Below, in pieces: positions 36,058-46,459 of a stretch of 64,000 nt of DNA (position 1 is its first letter; every line of letters starts with the position of its first letter). This DNA comes from Heliocidaris erythrogramma (Eukaryota > Echinodermata > Echinoidea > Camarodonta > Echinometridae). A program made the position numbers and the translations under genes. The notes under the pieces are model-generated. The model was not told where the DNA came from and made no database searches. It saw nothing but the letters and a program-made list of their open reading frames with translations. Location of the stretch: assembly GCA_025617745.1 (NCBI GenBank), contig CM046872.1, positions 930,001-994,000 on the forward strand. Direction: 5' to 3'.

Positions 36058-36957
36058 TAAAATAAAGACGCATAACGATGTATAAAGACAACGATCTGTG
36101 CCGCGATATTTCTGCTGTATTTCTAAACGTTTTAATATAAACAGTTCTGTTCCTTTTTTTCTGTTACTTGCTATTGATTTTTGTTCTACCCGGTTAGCAC
36201 CATCTATACGGCCAATTTTGAGATAGCTTCCGTCAGAAGATGTGAACATTTTATATCCTCTGATGTTAATATCCATCTGGCTCTCAACAAATGAAACAAA
36301 ATTGTTGAGAATTGTTTTCCTCAATTGGGAACTCTAGCGTCGTTTATCCAAGATGTTACTATAGGCTTGACTCGGTAATGTCATTCAAGTATGCAACCGC
36401 TCTCACATGTCGATATCAAGTTTATTTCTCTAATTCGTTAGGTGATCATTATTTTCTAATACCAATTGAAAATAGAGTAAAATCTTTCATCGGGTAAAGA
36501 AAGCTTCAATACCATGGCGTAGCCCTAGGGGTCATAGGGATATGCGCCCCTATCATGTTGTGGAAGAAGAAGGGGAAAATGAGAAAAAAAAGAAGACGCT
36601 ACGACCCCTCCTACACCTTCCAAGAATTGATCAACGTGTTAAGTAGCTAGAATTTCATTCACAAAGTAAAAATTGTGAGTGCCCCCATATCACTGGACAG
36701 TGCCCCCTTAGTGTCTGGACATTGAACGATGCGCCACGTACTGCACACTGCATAAAATAATACTGAGCTCTATGCTGATTTCTCATTATGTTTTCAGTGC
36801 GTTCCATGGAAAAAACAACAGGTGGTAAATAACGCAATAACCCCCCCCCCCCCCCCCCCACACACACACACTCCCAATTCATCTCCGTCGACCCCCTGTC
36901 TTCGACCCCGGCAGCTCTGCGGGGGAACATGAGATGGGTACCCCGTGTACAAAACGT
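36058..36957. other. Non-coding stretch with unidentified minus-strand open frame
   Basis: A frame of about 90 codons on the minus strand (36324 to about 36060, reading SFVESQMDINIRGYKMF) has mixed, protein-like composition. It has no recognised domain and no convincing splice acceptor. A repeat-like start, ccatggcgtagccctagggg, is at about 36513, and a C run at about 36841-36859. Confidence 0.3.
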
Positions 36958-37250
36958 ATCAACGATTAGTCCTTATCGAGAAACAAATTGGCGGAAGCGT
37001 TGGCCACGAAATGTAGGGCATCAATGAAGACGCCTTTTTTAAAATTCTTGGATTACCTAAAAATATCTCACATTCTTTGAAAATGTCTATAGGTCCGCGA
37101 CGACTTTCTCCATCAGGGATAAACAAAGGCGAACTGGCGGAAGCGTTGGCTACAAAATGTAGGGCATCATTGAAGACGACGCCTTTTTTAAATTCTTGGT
37201 TTACCTAAAAAACATCTTATATTTTTTTTTCAATTTTCGGGCGTCTTACC
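36958..37250. repeat. Tandem duplication, unit about 147 bp, two copies
   Basis: The block ggcggaagcgttggc, then aaatgtagggcatca and gaagacg...ccttttttaaa, occurs at about 36990 and again at about 37137. Matching flanks (gataaacaaa / gagaaacaaa) extend the unit to about 147 bp. Divergence is roughly one change in ten. Confidence 0.8.
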
Positions 37251-39574
37251 TCTTACTACAGTCTCGAAGATATTAAAATGATGATAATGAAAATAAAAAT
37301 TGAGGACAAATTCAATTCGCGATCAGTACTTGACTGTAATAAGTCTCTTTGTATCCGTACATGTTATGATTGCAATGCAGTAGATTTTTGGGTTAGTCTC
37401 TAGACAAACTCACAATTGCAAATGTCTTCAAATGCTAAATATTTTTTTTCCCAAGATAGAACATATAAAGAAAAAGGAAACGAGTCCCTGTTTATATGTT
37501 TTTACTCGAAACTAATGAAAAATAATTACAGCAAAATATTTCAAAAGGTAATATTCTTTTGATTGATGGAAGTAATAATAGATATATAATATTTATAATA
37601 ATAAATAGAGGCAAGGAGACTCCCACCCATTCTCCGAAAGTAAACCCAAAATAGTACCGCTTACCATGCTTACAGGGTGGTTAGGGAGCATATGGCACTG
37701 AATAAACATTGTCTTTATCGTCGTAAAAATAACCTTTAATAAATCAAATAAACGCACAGAAGGACACTTTCTTTCGCTAAACTAAAGAAAGTAGGTTTAA
37801 TATGTGAATATCAAAACAATTGCATACGTTGAAACAAATATTAAGACACCGACATGACCAATGCATTTACATACTCTAATTTAAGACGTTGCCGGACTGT
37901 CTAATCACAATTATTTTTAGTACCGATATATTTTTTGTTACGCTTCATGATCATTTCCATGTCCTCTATGCAAGTAAATGTAATTCAGTAACCGCTTTTC
38001 TTTGTTTGACATTATACATCTTTTAGCACTCATCGTCCATCCCATTACTTCCAACCCTCTCGAATTATTATTTTTTGGGTTCGTTCCTTTAGGCCCTATG
38101 TTCAACTTTATAAAACTACCCTTTCATACCCCACAGACATACAAACAAACAAGCCAAACAGCAACCGCGTCGAACCGTAGGAAACGAACCTCATGGTAAG
38201 ATCAAGTACATTGTGAAACGAAAGATCATAAATAACACTGACCGGACCACAATCCAAATAATCTCAAAGATACTCTAAAAACCGCTGGAAATAAGACTTA
38301 CAACAAATTAAGGATGACTTTTCCCGATATATTTATGAGAAAAATATTCCATTTGAAACAAACTAAACGAACACCCCCCCCCCATAAAAAAAAAAAAAAA
38401 AAAAAAAAAAAACAACAACAACAACAACAAAAACTAAAACAAAAAAACAAAAAACAAAAAACAAAAAACAAAACAAAACGAAGATGAAGAATAAGAAGAA
38501 GAATGAGAAGAAAAATAATAATTATAAGAAGAAGAAAGAGGAGGAGGAGAATAAAAGTATGAAGAAGACGAAAAAGAAGCAGAAGAAGAAGAAGAAGAAG
38601 AAGAAAAAAAGAAAGAAAGAGAGAATTAAAAATGAGCAGGTGAGAAGGGAAGCGGCGAAACGAGATAACTTAAAGAAAGGAAGAAAACATGAGAACAGAA
38701 CTAATAGTCAACCCATATTTGGCATTGCCAAAACTTGAAATTTCAGGGTAGAAATTAAGAACCCTACCGCAATTCTGGACGGTAGAGCTAGGAATCTTAA
38801 CGAAAAACACGCACCGACTCTTTCCCAAAATGTGGTGTCGAGATTGGAACATGTTGACTATAAATCTGTTCAGTTTCCAAGGTTTGAAATTCATTAAACT
38901 TCATTGATTTTGGAGCTAACAGGAAGAATGCATGTGAATTACGGCTGGATGTGCACGTCTGGGTCTTACGTGCACTTTACAAGTCATTGCCCGAGAATAA
39001 ACAAGCGTGTGATATACTTGTTGCCAATTTTGAAATATATGTTGTTGATGGAAATACTTCTCTTGAAGCTCAATACACCAACATACGAAACAATAACTGG
39101 AGCTTGTCACAGAATTTTTTTTCAGATGGATGCATGACTATTTTGCCAGATTATATTCTAAAGGAAAATGTTCGTATTTTAAATCATGTGTGTTGCTTTC
39201 ATACAGCAGGTTTGACTTTTTCTTTGTAGTTATTTCAGTTTAATTCAATGTACGGGATAAATAACATTGTAACAATATGATTTAGGATAATGATATGCAA
39301 AGGACTATTGTCTAGTATAGGAGAAAAGGCTTTTACAGCAGCAACTCCATCTCTCTGGGAATGCTCTTCCTTTGTAAAGAGAAGGCATCAACAAGACTAG
39401 AGAGATTCTTATTGCCGACATGCAGAGAGAGAGAGGGAGGGAGAGAGAGAGACAGACAGACAGAGGGGGGGGGGGGGGGGGGGGGGATATTGTCGTCACT
39501 CCCGGGAAGAATATTGCTTTGCCCAAACAACTGTATTGCATCATATTCATTTACCCATTTCAAGCTATTAGACA
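37251..39574. other. Non-coding stretch with A-rich and GAA tracts
   Basis: A C run then poly-A/CAA tract lies at about 38373-38480, and GAA/AAG repeats at about 38480-38625. A GA tract with a G run is at about 39424-39486. Lysine-rich open frames come from these tracts. No gene seen. Confidence 0.5.
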
Positions 39575-39985
39575 ATCTGTATAATATAGGACATTTATAT
39601 TGCGCAGCCACTATATCAATTTACTCTGCTGCGCATTACAGCACCAACATTATACATGAATAACAATCACTAATTAGCATCGAACAGATAGGTTTTTAAC
39701 CTGGTCTTGAACTGATCCAAAGTTTGTGTTTGATGAACAAAAGCTGGTTATTCCACAGTTTCGGAGCAGCGTACACGAAAGCCCTGTCACCAAGAGTAAT
39801 CTTTGATCTGCCAGATGGATGTTTTAATAACGTGCGGTCTTCAGAACTTCGCAAACGGTAAGAATATGATTTAGACGAGGAATTCAATTCAACAAGTTCC
39901 TGAATGTATACCGATGCCATACCATGAATCGCCCTATAAGTTATTAAAGAGTTTTAAAAATGATTCTTTGTCTTACAGGTAACCA
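39575..39985 (-). mobile_element. L2-type LINE 3' fragment
   Basis: The minus strand encodes the typical C-terminal tail of an L2/CR1 RT protein: VYIQELVELN, then GDRAFVYAAPKLWNNQL. After a frame change come TLDQFKTRLKTYLF and a stop. The 3' end folds as a hairpin bounded by tgcgcagcag ... ggctgcgcaatataaatg. Everything upstream of the extreme C-terminus is missing, the usual 5' truncation. Confidence 0.75.
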
Positions 39986-40103
39986 GTGTAGGTCGCGTAG
40001 GAATTTACTTCATTGGGAGTATCGAGGGGAATTACAGACCAGTCTGGCGCATGCATTTTGAACTTTGTACTCCCGATTTGTGTCGTTGTTTTAAATGTGT
40101 TGT

Positions 40104-40262
40104 CGTAGTCGATCGGTTTTAAAGATGTGAAGGTTGTAGGTTCGATTCCCGTCACGGCACTTATGTCCATGATCACGGCATTTTATCTACATTCCTCACT
40201 TCCACCCAGGTGTTAAATGGGTACCCTGTAGGATGCGAAAGGCATAATGGTTTGCCTCATCA
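40104..40262 (+). mobile_element. tRNA-derived SINE, head and body
   Basis: Begins with a decayed tRNA-Ser-like A-box region (gtcgtagtcgatcggtttta) and a good B box (ggttcgattcc, about 40139). The body follows: ttatgtccatgatcacggc, attttatctacattcctc, ccacccaggtgttaaatggg and taggatgcgaa. The sequence runs to within about 15 bp of the MITE at 40279, and the L2-like tail is not found. The MITE may have landed in the SINE, or the SINE was truncated. Confidence 0.7.
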
Positions 40263-40278
40263 TTTGAAAATGGTTGTA

Positions 40279-40509
40279 AAGCCCGCTTCGTACGAGGCGT
40301 CATTTGCTGACGTTAGGACTGCGTTAGGACTGCGTCAGGATTGCGTTAGGACTGCGTCAGTGAATATTGCTAGTCATGAAACAATGATATCGTTTAAAGA
40401 TGATTGCAAAATTAACGGTCCAAGTAATCATTTTAATAACTATCTTATGGTTAATTGCCTTCACATGCTCGAATGGCGCAGGTACTGACGCCTCGTGTGA
40501 GCTGGGCTT
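40279..40509. mobile_element. TA-flanked MITE, AAGCCC ... GGGCTT family
   Basis: Flanked by TA at 40277-40278 and 40510-40511. The ends are imperfect inverted repeats: left aagcccgcttcgtacgaggc, right read inward aagcccagctcacacgaggc, then gtcag/gtcat. An internal direct repeat, ttaggactgcg(t), occurs three to four times near 40313-40358. Relatives are at 41840-42058 (reverse), 51619-51696 and 19314-19372. No coding capacity. Confidence 0.7.
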
Positions 40510-40595
40510 TAGACACGTGCTGCATTAGCATTGGCTCCGCGGCCTTTATCCGTCAATATAGTATTGACCACTTATTTATTTATATATATATATAT

Positions 40596-40703
40596 AATGT
40601 GAAAGGAAATGAGAGAATAATGGTTGCGTAACTTAAATCAAAGTTCCCCAGAGCTGTCCTCCCTTTTTTGAAATTTTTGCAAAGGCTGAAAAAATGTCTC
40701 CGC
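40596..40703 (+). repeat. 108-bp direct repeat, copy 1
   Basis: Starts aatgtgaaaggaaatgagag and ends gaaaaaatgtctccgc. Copy 2 at 41406..41513 is 810 bp away and differs at one position that I can see (tggttgcg against tggctgcg). Here it runs on into ccgggaagc and a T-rich stretch leading to cctgtacctttggggctatc. Confidence 0.9.
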
Positions 40704-41103
40704 CGGGAAGCTAAATTTTTTTTCCTGTACCTTTGGGGCTATCCACTATGAATATTCATGACTTGGGTCTTAGAGATGAGAGTACGCATGCGCATGATCA
40801 GTAATACGGTTTATTCCGTCAAGACTAGTCGGCATGAATATTCATGAAAACGAACTGTAGGGATAAGAAAACGAGCAAGGCCATTGAGCAGCTGTTCTGT
40901 GTGGCGCAGTCGGATAATCTGGTGCGCTATCGATGAAAGGACCGCAAGTTCGAATCTCGGCAGAGGAATATATTACGAAATTTTCTTTTGCTGATTTAAA
41001 AATAAGGTGAAACTGAGTAAGAAAATACAAGTCCGATACTTGTAGTCTCTTTCATGAATTTTCAGATTGGATAGCCCCAAAGGTACAGGGGAAAAAATTT
41101 CGC
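40704..41103. repeat. Opposed repeat blocks around a tRNA-like head
   Basis: The words cctgtacctttggggctatc (about 40728-40747) and gatagccccaaaggtacagg (about 41075-41094) are reverse complements and both sit next to a run of T or A. The right block abuts the tRNA-like sequence at 41098-41172; the left block abuts the remnant gtctccgccggg. This suggests two copies of one tRNA-headed element facing each other. Confidence 0.6.
40896..40975 (+). mobile_element. tRNA-derived promoter (A and B boxes), SINE head
   Basis: gtgtggcgcagtcggataat contains an A box that fits the consensus (TGGCGCAGTCGG). About 45 bp later aagttcgaatctcgg gives a B box. The acceptor ends do not pair well, so this is a tRNA-derived repeat head or pseudo-tRNA rather than a functional tRNA gene. 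Confidence 0.55.
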
Positions 41104-41172
41104 CGCCCGGAATCGAACCCGGGTCGTTGGCTCAGAACGCCAATGCCTTAACCACTATACCACGGAGACGGG
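41098..41172 (-). mobile_element. tRNA-like sequence (SINE head or tRNA pseudogene)
   Basis: The minus strand reads gtctccgtggtatagtggtt, an anticodon arm ttggc-gttctga-gccaa, and acccgggttcgattccggg. The anticodon stem is perfect, with a 7-base loop that would place TCT at positions 34-36. The D arm has a mispair, the standard T arm has one mismatch, and the acceptor ends (gtctccg and cggcgaa) do not pair. It is therefore not a convincing functional tRNA. It lies directly next to the opposed repeat block at 41075. Confidence 0.55.
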
Positions 41173-41405
41173 TCAGTGGTTTCGGCGACACCAGATTCAA
41201 TTGACCGACAGATTGACAAATCTTCAACCTTATTAATTAATTCATTTGTCGGGGGCAGGTGAGTTTTGAACGTAGACAAGCCGCGTGCCTCAGCTGGATC
41301 CAAGCGAATGCTTTGAGATACATGTATACATTAGAATAATTATTAACAATATTGTAAGGAAATAACATATACAACAGCTTTGGCAACTCCCGTGGAAATA
41401 AATGC

Positions 41406-41513
41406 AATGTGAAAGGAAATGAGAGAATAATGGCTGCGTAACTTAAATCAAAGTTCCCCAGAGCTGTCCTCCCTTTTTTGAAATTTTTGCAAAGGCTGAA
41501 AAAATGTCTCCGC
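41406..41513 (+). repeat. 108-bp direct repeat, copy 2
   Basis: Near-identical to 40596..40703. Here the repeat stops exactly where the minus-strand SINE (41514..41752) begins. Confidence 0.9.
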
Positions 41514-41752
41514 TCATATCTGTCACGTTGCGACGCTCATGGCGCTTTAATAGACATTGTTGCCCTGGTTATAGCCGAGCCTCCAAAAAAACGAGCGGTC
41601 AAGGATATCAGGTACCCATTTACACCCGGGTGGAGGGTGGCAAAAGTAGATTAATGCTTTCCCAGAGGACGTTAGTGCCAGGCTGGGATTCGAACCCCTT
41701 ACCTTATGATCTATAGTCCGTTCACATATCCAGTAGACTACAACACCTCTAC
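41514..41752 (-). mobile_element. tRNA-derived SINE, near full length
   Basis: Read on the minus strand: an A-box-like gttgtagtctactgg, a perfect B box (ggttcgaatcc), then the body cactaacgtcctctgggaaa, ccctccacccgggtgtaaat and gggtacctgatatcc. The 3' part has gctcggctataaccagggc and aaagcgccatgagcg. The body matches the SINEs at 5336 and 40104. The 3' GCGC word recalls the L2-like tail, but the ATT repeats are absent. Confidence 0.65.
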
Positions 41753-41839
41753 AATATCATAAACTTACTGAATTCTAAACTTCAAACTTGGACCAAGCAC
41801 TACACCTAATCCTTAACCCTAACCTAACCTACAAACGTA

Positions 41840-42058
41840 AAGCCTGGCTAGTGAGTGGCGTCATTTCGATTGCGTCACTACCTGCGCTAATCGAGTCTAA
41901 GAAGGCAATTAACCCATGCGTCGGTTACAAAACAATACTATTTCCACTGTTCATTTTTGCAGTAATATTTCCACGATGTCGCTCTGTCATGACGTGCAAA
42001 TACCGAACAAGTCACTGACGCTGTCCTAACGTCATAACGCCCTCTCGTGCGTCAGGCC
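41840..42058. mobile_element. MITE, AAGCCC family, reverse copy
   Basis: Begins aagcctggctagtgagtggc after TA (41838-41839). Its first 80 bp are the reverse complement of the right end of the 40279 copy and of the 51619 fragment (cgtcatttcgattgcgtca, gcgctaatcgag). The far end has ctgtcctaacgtcat but no clean GGGCTT terminus. It ends about 100 bp from the receptor exon at 42160. Confidence 0.6.
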
Positions 42059-42159
42059 GAACATTAACATGATTAACCCGATATCTTTGAAAACACATGT
42101 AAAGGCCTGAGCAAAAGTCGTCAGAGCAAATATCGTTTTTTTAAATAAAATTCCCTTAC

Positions 42160-42356
42160 CTATCGTTTAGCCAGCAGTAAATAAATGGGTTGTACATGGA
42201 GCTACTCATGGCTATGAGCCAGATGGTGATGTAGATATGGCGACTTCCTTTGACAGTCAATGCGTCAACGTTCAGGTACGTCATGAAGTGGTATGCATGG
42301 AGTGGTAGCCAACATATGGCGAAGACCGCCACCACTATGACGATCATCTTGACAAT
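42160..42356 (-). CDS. Tachykinin receptor-like GPCR, TM6-TM7 exon (partial)
   Basis: One internal exon of a rhodopsin-family neuropeptide receptor. It acts in the plasma membrane, binding a tachykinin-type peptide and signalling through G proteins. The exon encodes 65 codons plus 2 nt. TM6 reads VIVVAVFAICWLPLHAYHF with the CWLP switch motif. An extracellular loop follows, then TM7 with IYITIWLIAMSSSMYNPFIY, ending CWLNDR. The AMSSxMYNPxIYCxLNDR stretch is characteristic of tachykinin receptors. The acceptor is TTTCCCTGCACAG just before 42356; the donor is AG|GTAAGG after 42160. The left boundary (between AKRK and IVKM, phase 0) and the right boundary (inside the codon after ND) match the vertebrate TACR exon pattern as I recall it. 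The next exon should begin with the FR(x)GF of helix 8; it was not found in the window. No in-frame stop. Orthology to a specific TACR subtype cannot be decided. Confidence 0.9.
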
Positions 42357-42940
42357 CTGTGCAGGGAAATGACAAAGGAGAGCAAAGGCGATGATGAGAA
42401 TAGTAACTGAATAAACTGGAATTATATATATATCCCTTACTACTAACGGTATATATTTGTTGGTTACCCTAATCAGCGGATTCAAATGAAAACAAAATTA
42501 TAACCAGGGCATCACTGGAATCACTAAGACAATCATCTTTACAATTAGTGTACAGCCAATCCGCAGGTCCCCTAAAAGTGCGCTATTTTATTTCCAATTC
42601 TGCCTGACTATGAATACATAATGAGCAAGAACAGCCAGGAACATCTCATTTGCAAACTATTGAATAGCCTACTTATCATTCACCAATTGTCATGAGTTAT
42701 ACATCAAATAAAAGAAGAGGGATCAGAGATTTGTGACATGCTTTTATTGTGTTCAAAATAAAAGACGAAATTGGTATAAAATGGTGTTCCTTTTATGACC
42801 AAAAATGGAAATTAAATGAAATATAAATCTGGCCAAATCTACCATAGTTTTATTGTGAGCCAGGGCAAATTTGACATGAGCGTAAAGGGCATTTTCTGTA
42901 CTTTCCAAAGATTGAAAAAACATTAATGTGCACTTCATGA

Positions 42941-43230
42941 CAGGGTCAGGATCCAGCAATATGTAACCGATGTACACACTTTGTCTTTAAAAAAGTCAAT
43001 TCCAGCATTCTGATTGGTTACCACCACGCAAGATGTTTTCTCACAGCCAGGCAACAGCTATGCGCATGTTTGCGCAAGGATGAAGCAACAGGTTGCGCAA
43101 TGTTTCATTCAACGCGCACTTGGTTACGGATGGCTCGCTTGCCAATCACAGGGCTAAGATTCTATGGTCTTGACCATGGTCTTGACAACGGATGATCTGC
43201 GGCTGAATATTGCTGGATCCTGACTCTGTC
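42941..43230. mobile_element. Foldback MITE, CAGGGTCAGGATCC ends
   Basis: Left end cagggtcaggatccagcaat and right end read inward cagagtcaggatccagcaat form a 22-bp or longer inverted repeat with one mismatch. The CAG...CTG ends recall hAT elements. The flanks tcatga and tcataa agree at five of six bases, but an 8-bp duplication is not evident. The interior holds GC-rich words (tgcgcatgtttgcgcaagg) and CCAAT boxes on both strands. Confidence 0.6.
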
Positions 43231-43866
43231 ATAAATTTATGGATGATTTGAATGTAACGATGAAAAAGATGAGATTCCAGCGCTTCCATACATATGTGTC
43301 TTGATAGCGGCTCATATACTTTTTATATGTCTTTTAACAACTTGAAATCTTGTGAAAAAAAGGCTTTTGTATGACTATTTCATCAGTTATTTTAAACATT
43401 TTCTTTTTAAAATTCTGACTAAAACAAAATATCCCTGTGTTGGTAAACTATTCATTTATTTTTGCAGAAAGTCTAATGTGCACAGCATTAATATTTATTG
43501 AAGAGCATAACTTTAGAGATGACCATGCGATACAGCCGGCTGGGTGCAGGGAGGAAGTCCATTTCGGGCACTGGAAATAAAATGCGCGTTTTTTGCTCAT
43601 TTGCATACGACCTGCGGTCTGACTGTGTAGTGAGATGACAAAAAAGAGCAAAGCTAATGATAATGGTATTAGTAAAGTTAAACTACAATTACCATATAAC
43701 CCTTAATGCTTCATTTTCATTTTTTACACAGGTAATTAGATAATGTTATATTCCAGCACGCAAACAATAATTATGTGCACCATCTCTACTCCATGAGGAC
43801 TACTTCTACCATACTTTCACTGTGAAGGTATCATTCAAAGTCAAGCACGGCGGCTTCCGACCACAT
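43231..43866. other. Intronic stretch, nothing recognised
   Basis: AT-rich intron sequence. No element or gene supported. Confidence 0.5.
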
Positions 43867-43980
43867 GGGGGCGTTTCATCAAGTGTCTTTGATCTCAACC
43901 AATCAGATGCAAGGGTATCAGTAGCTTATAACAGTTATTACAACTTGTCATTGATGACAAGCTTTATGAACCAGGGGCCT
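43867..43980. mobile_element. Palindromic MITE (GTTTCAT family), diverged copy
   Basis: Left end gggggcgtttcatcaagtgt; right end read inward ggcccctggttcataaagct. The core aaccaatcagatgcaaggg and gtagcttataacag matches the copies at 48415 and 54455. End divergence makes this one of the older copies. Confidence 0.7.
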
Positions 43981-44040
43981 GATAGGTACCATGCGTACGC
44001 ATTATTCCCTGGGTCTGGAGTGAAAAATGTGGCTTGCTGT

Positions 44041-44946
44041 ATAATAATAATAATAATAATAAATGTAACTTTTATAGCGCCAAATCCACTCTGTGGAGTG
44101 CTCAAGGCGCATGTAGAAATTAATTAAGAATTAAACAGAAATGTTTTTACATGATTTTTAAAAGAATCAGATGTTATGTTGTTGTTGTTGTTTTTTTTTT
44201 TTTTAATGTCTTCAGGAAGGCTATTCCATAATTTAGGACACGCATGGGCAAATGATCTTTCCCCCCCCAAGATCTTGCCACTTTAGGGATCACAAGAGAA
44301 CTGGAAGTGCATGAACGCAAAGATCTCGCGGGGGTGTAATTTTGAATTAAATAGGTATTATATTGGGGAGCAGAACCGTGAACGCAGTGAAAAGTGAGCA
44401 ACAAAATTTTGAAAATAATGCGATGTTTGACAGGGAGCCAGTGTAGCGACTGCAAAACAGGGGATATATTAGTACGCTTGGTGGACAGAGTAACAATGCG
44501 AGCCGCAGCATTTTGAAGCTTCTGGAGCTTTGACAACAGATTTTGGGGTATATTGAACAGAAGGGCATTGCCGAAGTCGAGACGGGAGGAAATTAAGGCG
44601 TGAACTATCTTTTCAGTGCCAGACTTGGACAAATATTTACGAATAAAACCGATATTACGTAATTGGTACCTAACTGATCTGCAGATATTTGAAATTTGAT
44701 TAGACATTGTCATAATATATGAGTCAAACATAACACCAAGATTGCAACAAATAAAAAAAATGTGTGGCCAGAAAACGAGATGGAATTAATATCAATTTTA
44801 CTAAGCTGCATTTTAGAACCAAATATAAGGAATTCACATTTATCTGAATTCAGTTTCAGAGAACGAGCGAGCATCCAATCGTGAACATCAGCCATGCATG
44901 ATTCAAGGCGATGAACAGCCTTTGCAAATTTGCAAAGAAAATTCAT
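44041..44946 (-). mobile_element. L2-type LINE, 5'-truncated
   Basis: The minus strand encodes the RT thumb and C-terminal region of an L2 element: VHDWMLARSLKLNSDKCEF, a frame change near 44725, then SRLDFGNALLFNIPQNL, LQKLQNAAARIVTLSTKR, PVLQSLHWLPVKHRIIFKIL and VHGSAPQY. Past the coding end, a T/GTT microsatellite (44177-44204) has grown in the 3' region. The element finishes with gcgccttgagcactccac, tggatttggcgctataaaag and a (ATT)n tail at 44041-44061. It lies in the receptor intron in the same orientation as the gene. Confidence 0.85.
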
Positions 44947-45590
44947 TGATGGGAAGGGTATAGACCAAACCGTTCTGAAATTTAAGAGAGTGAAAGAGGG
45001 AGAGAGAAAAATAAGAAACGGCGAGATGAAGAGGGACTGAGAGAGAGAGAGAGAGAGAGAGAGAAAGATGTGGAAAATAAGGAATTGCTAAAAGCAAAAC
45101 CGAAATATTGAACAACACGAAATAATAAAAGTGAAGAATGTCGTTATACATTATAAGTTGATAACCGCAGTATTAGGTGAAAGAATATTTGCAGACAAGA
45201 TGGAGGAATTTGTCGACAGGTGTTTCATTATTTGGGAGGGGTGTCAGCCTTCCCCTGAGTGATGCCCACGTTTCATTCATTTTATTCGTTTTGGATCTGT
45301 AAATTCCGTGCACATGCATGTGAGTGTACTATTCTACTGCCACGAAAGAGGTGCAATTATTGCACCAGCCGTTGTGACAGAATGTCAAATGTCGGTGAGG
45401 TAACTCCATTATTGGAGTGCAACATGATGGGTATGGGCAAACAGGTGGATGGTTGAAATCTAAACACACAATTAGATAGGCGCTGAGCAATTGACTTGTA
45501 TCTCAGATTAAACCAAGAAAGACAGACATACTGAGAGAGAGAGAGAGAGCGGGAGAGGAGAAAGAAAGTGAGAGTGAGAGATTAAGATAG

Positions 45591-45635
<45 letters not shown>

Positions 45636-46459
45636 ATGTGTGAAAGAGATAGAGGGAAATGAGATATAAAATAAAACCCCGCGCAAGGAACCGCAATCGG
45701 ACTTGGGTTCCGTGAGTGTCGGGTGCCTTGAGCATAGTCTTTTTTTTCTGTATTACTATGATACAATCAACAACGGAATGCTTTTAATATAATCGTATTT
45801 TTAGACACTTTCCATGGCCTATTTCCCTATTTATACGGGCATCATATTTTTTTTTATTTGTGTTTTTATTAGGAAATCAACTGAAATCACAGCAGATACA
45901 AATGATTTACATGATTAAAGACAAAATCATTGAGCAAAAGAAAACAAAAAACAAAAACAAACATTAAAAATAAAGCAATTAAAATGGCAGAAAACTGCAG
46001 TTACAAAATAAGTATACATGTAGTTCAAGAACGAAGCTCCGAGACTGAAAAGGTGAACCCAAGGATCGCTGCTGACACCAAACCTACCCGCATGGACAAA
46101 CGACCAAAAACAAAGCCTTCAACATAGTCTGCTCACCTTGTTTACCTTGTTTACATTTAATTAGAGAATAATTATCTAAAATTACGATTGCTCTTTGCAG
46201 AAGTGATATTTGCAGCTCATTGTTGTATAAACATACTAAAACGGCATGGAACCAAAAACATTTAGAGCGAAATATTGATTGCTGAAGCACTAGCAGCGTC
46301 TGAAACAAACCTTAACAACAGGAAATTAAGGAATCAACCAACAAACCATCGCGGATGTGGTTTGGAATAGATAAATAAATGAATTAAATCATTATAATGG
46401 GGATGATGAAAAGGGGCTTACTAATCAAGTCGGTATCTTGATTCCCGGCCTCCTTTTCA
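44947..46459. other. Intronic stretch with GA microsatellites
   Basis: (GA)n tracts lie at about 45040-45066, 45534-45550 and 45600-45630. Serine/leucine-rich frames on the minus strand are their translations. Nothing else recognised. Confidence 0.5.

Noticed and set aside
36060-36324. Possible C-terminal tail exon of the tachykinin receptor
   Set aside because: The frame lacks the FRxGF helix-8 start expected after LNDR and has no good acceptor; composition alone is not enough.
38484-38738. Lysine/glutamate-rich open frame
   Set aside because: A translation of AAG/GAA repeats next to a poly-A tract.
41098-41172. Functional tRNA-Arg(TCT) gene
   Set aside because: The acceptor stem does not pair and two arms have mispairs; it adjoins a repeat body, so SINE head or pseudogene is more likely.
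42753-42977. Minus-strand open frame between the receptor exons, considered as an alternative exon
   Set aside because: No receptor-like motif, and its left part is the end of a foldback element.
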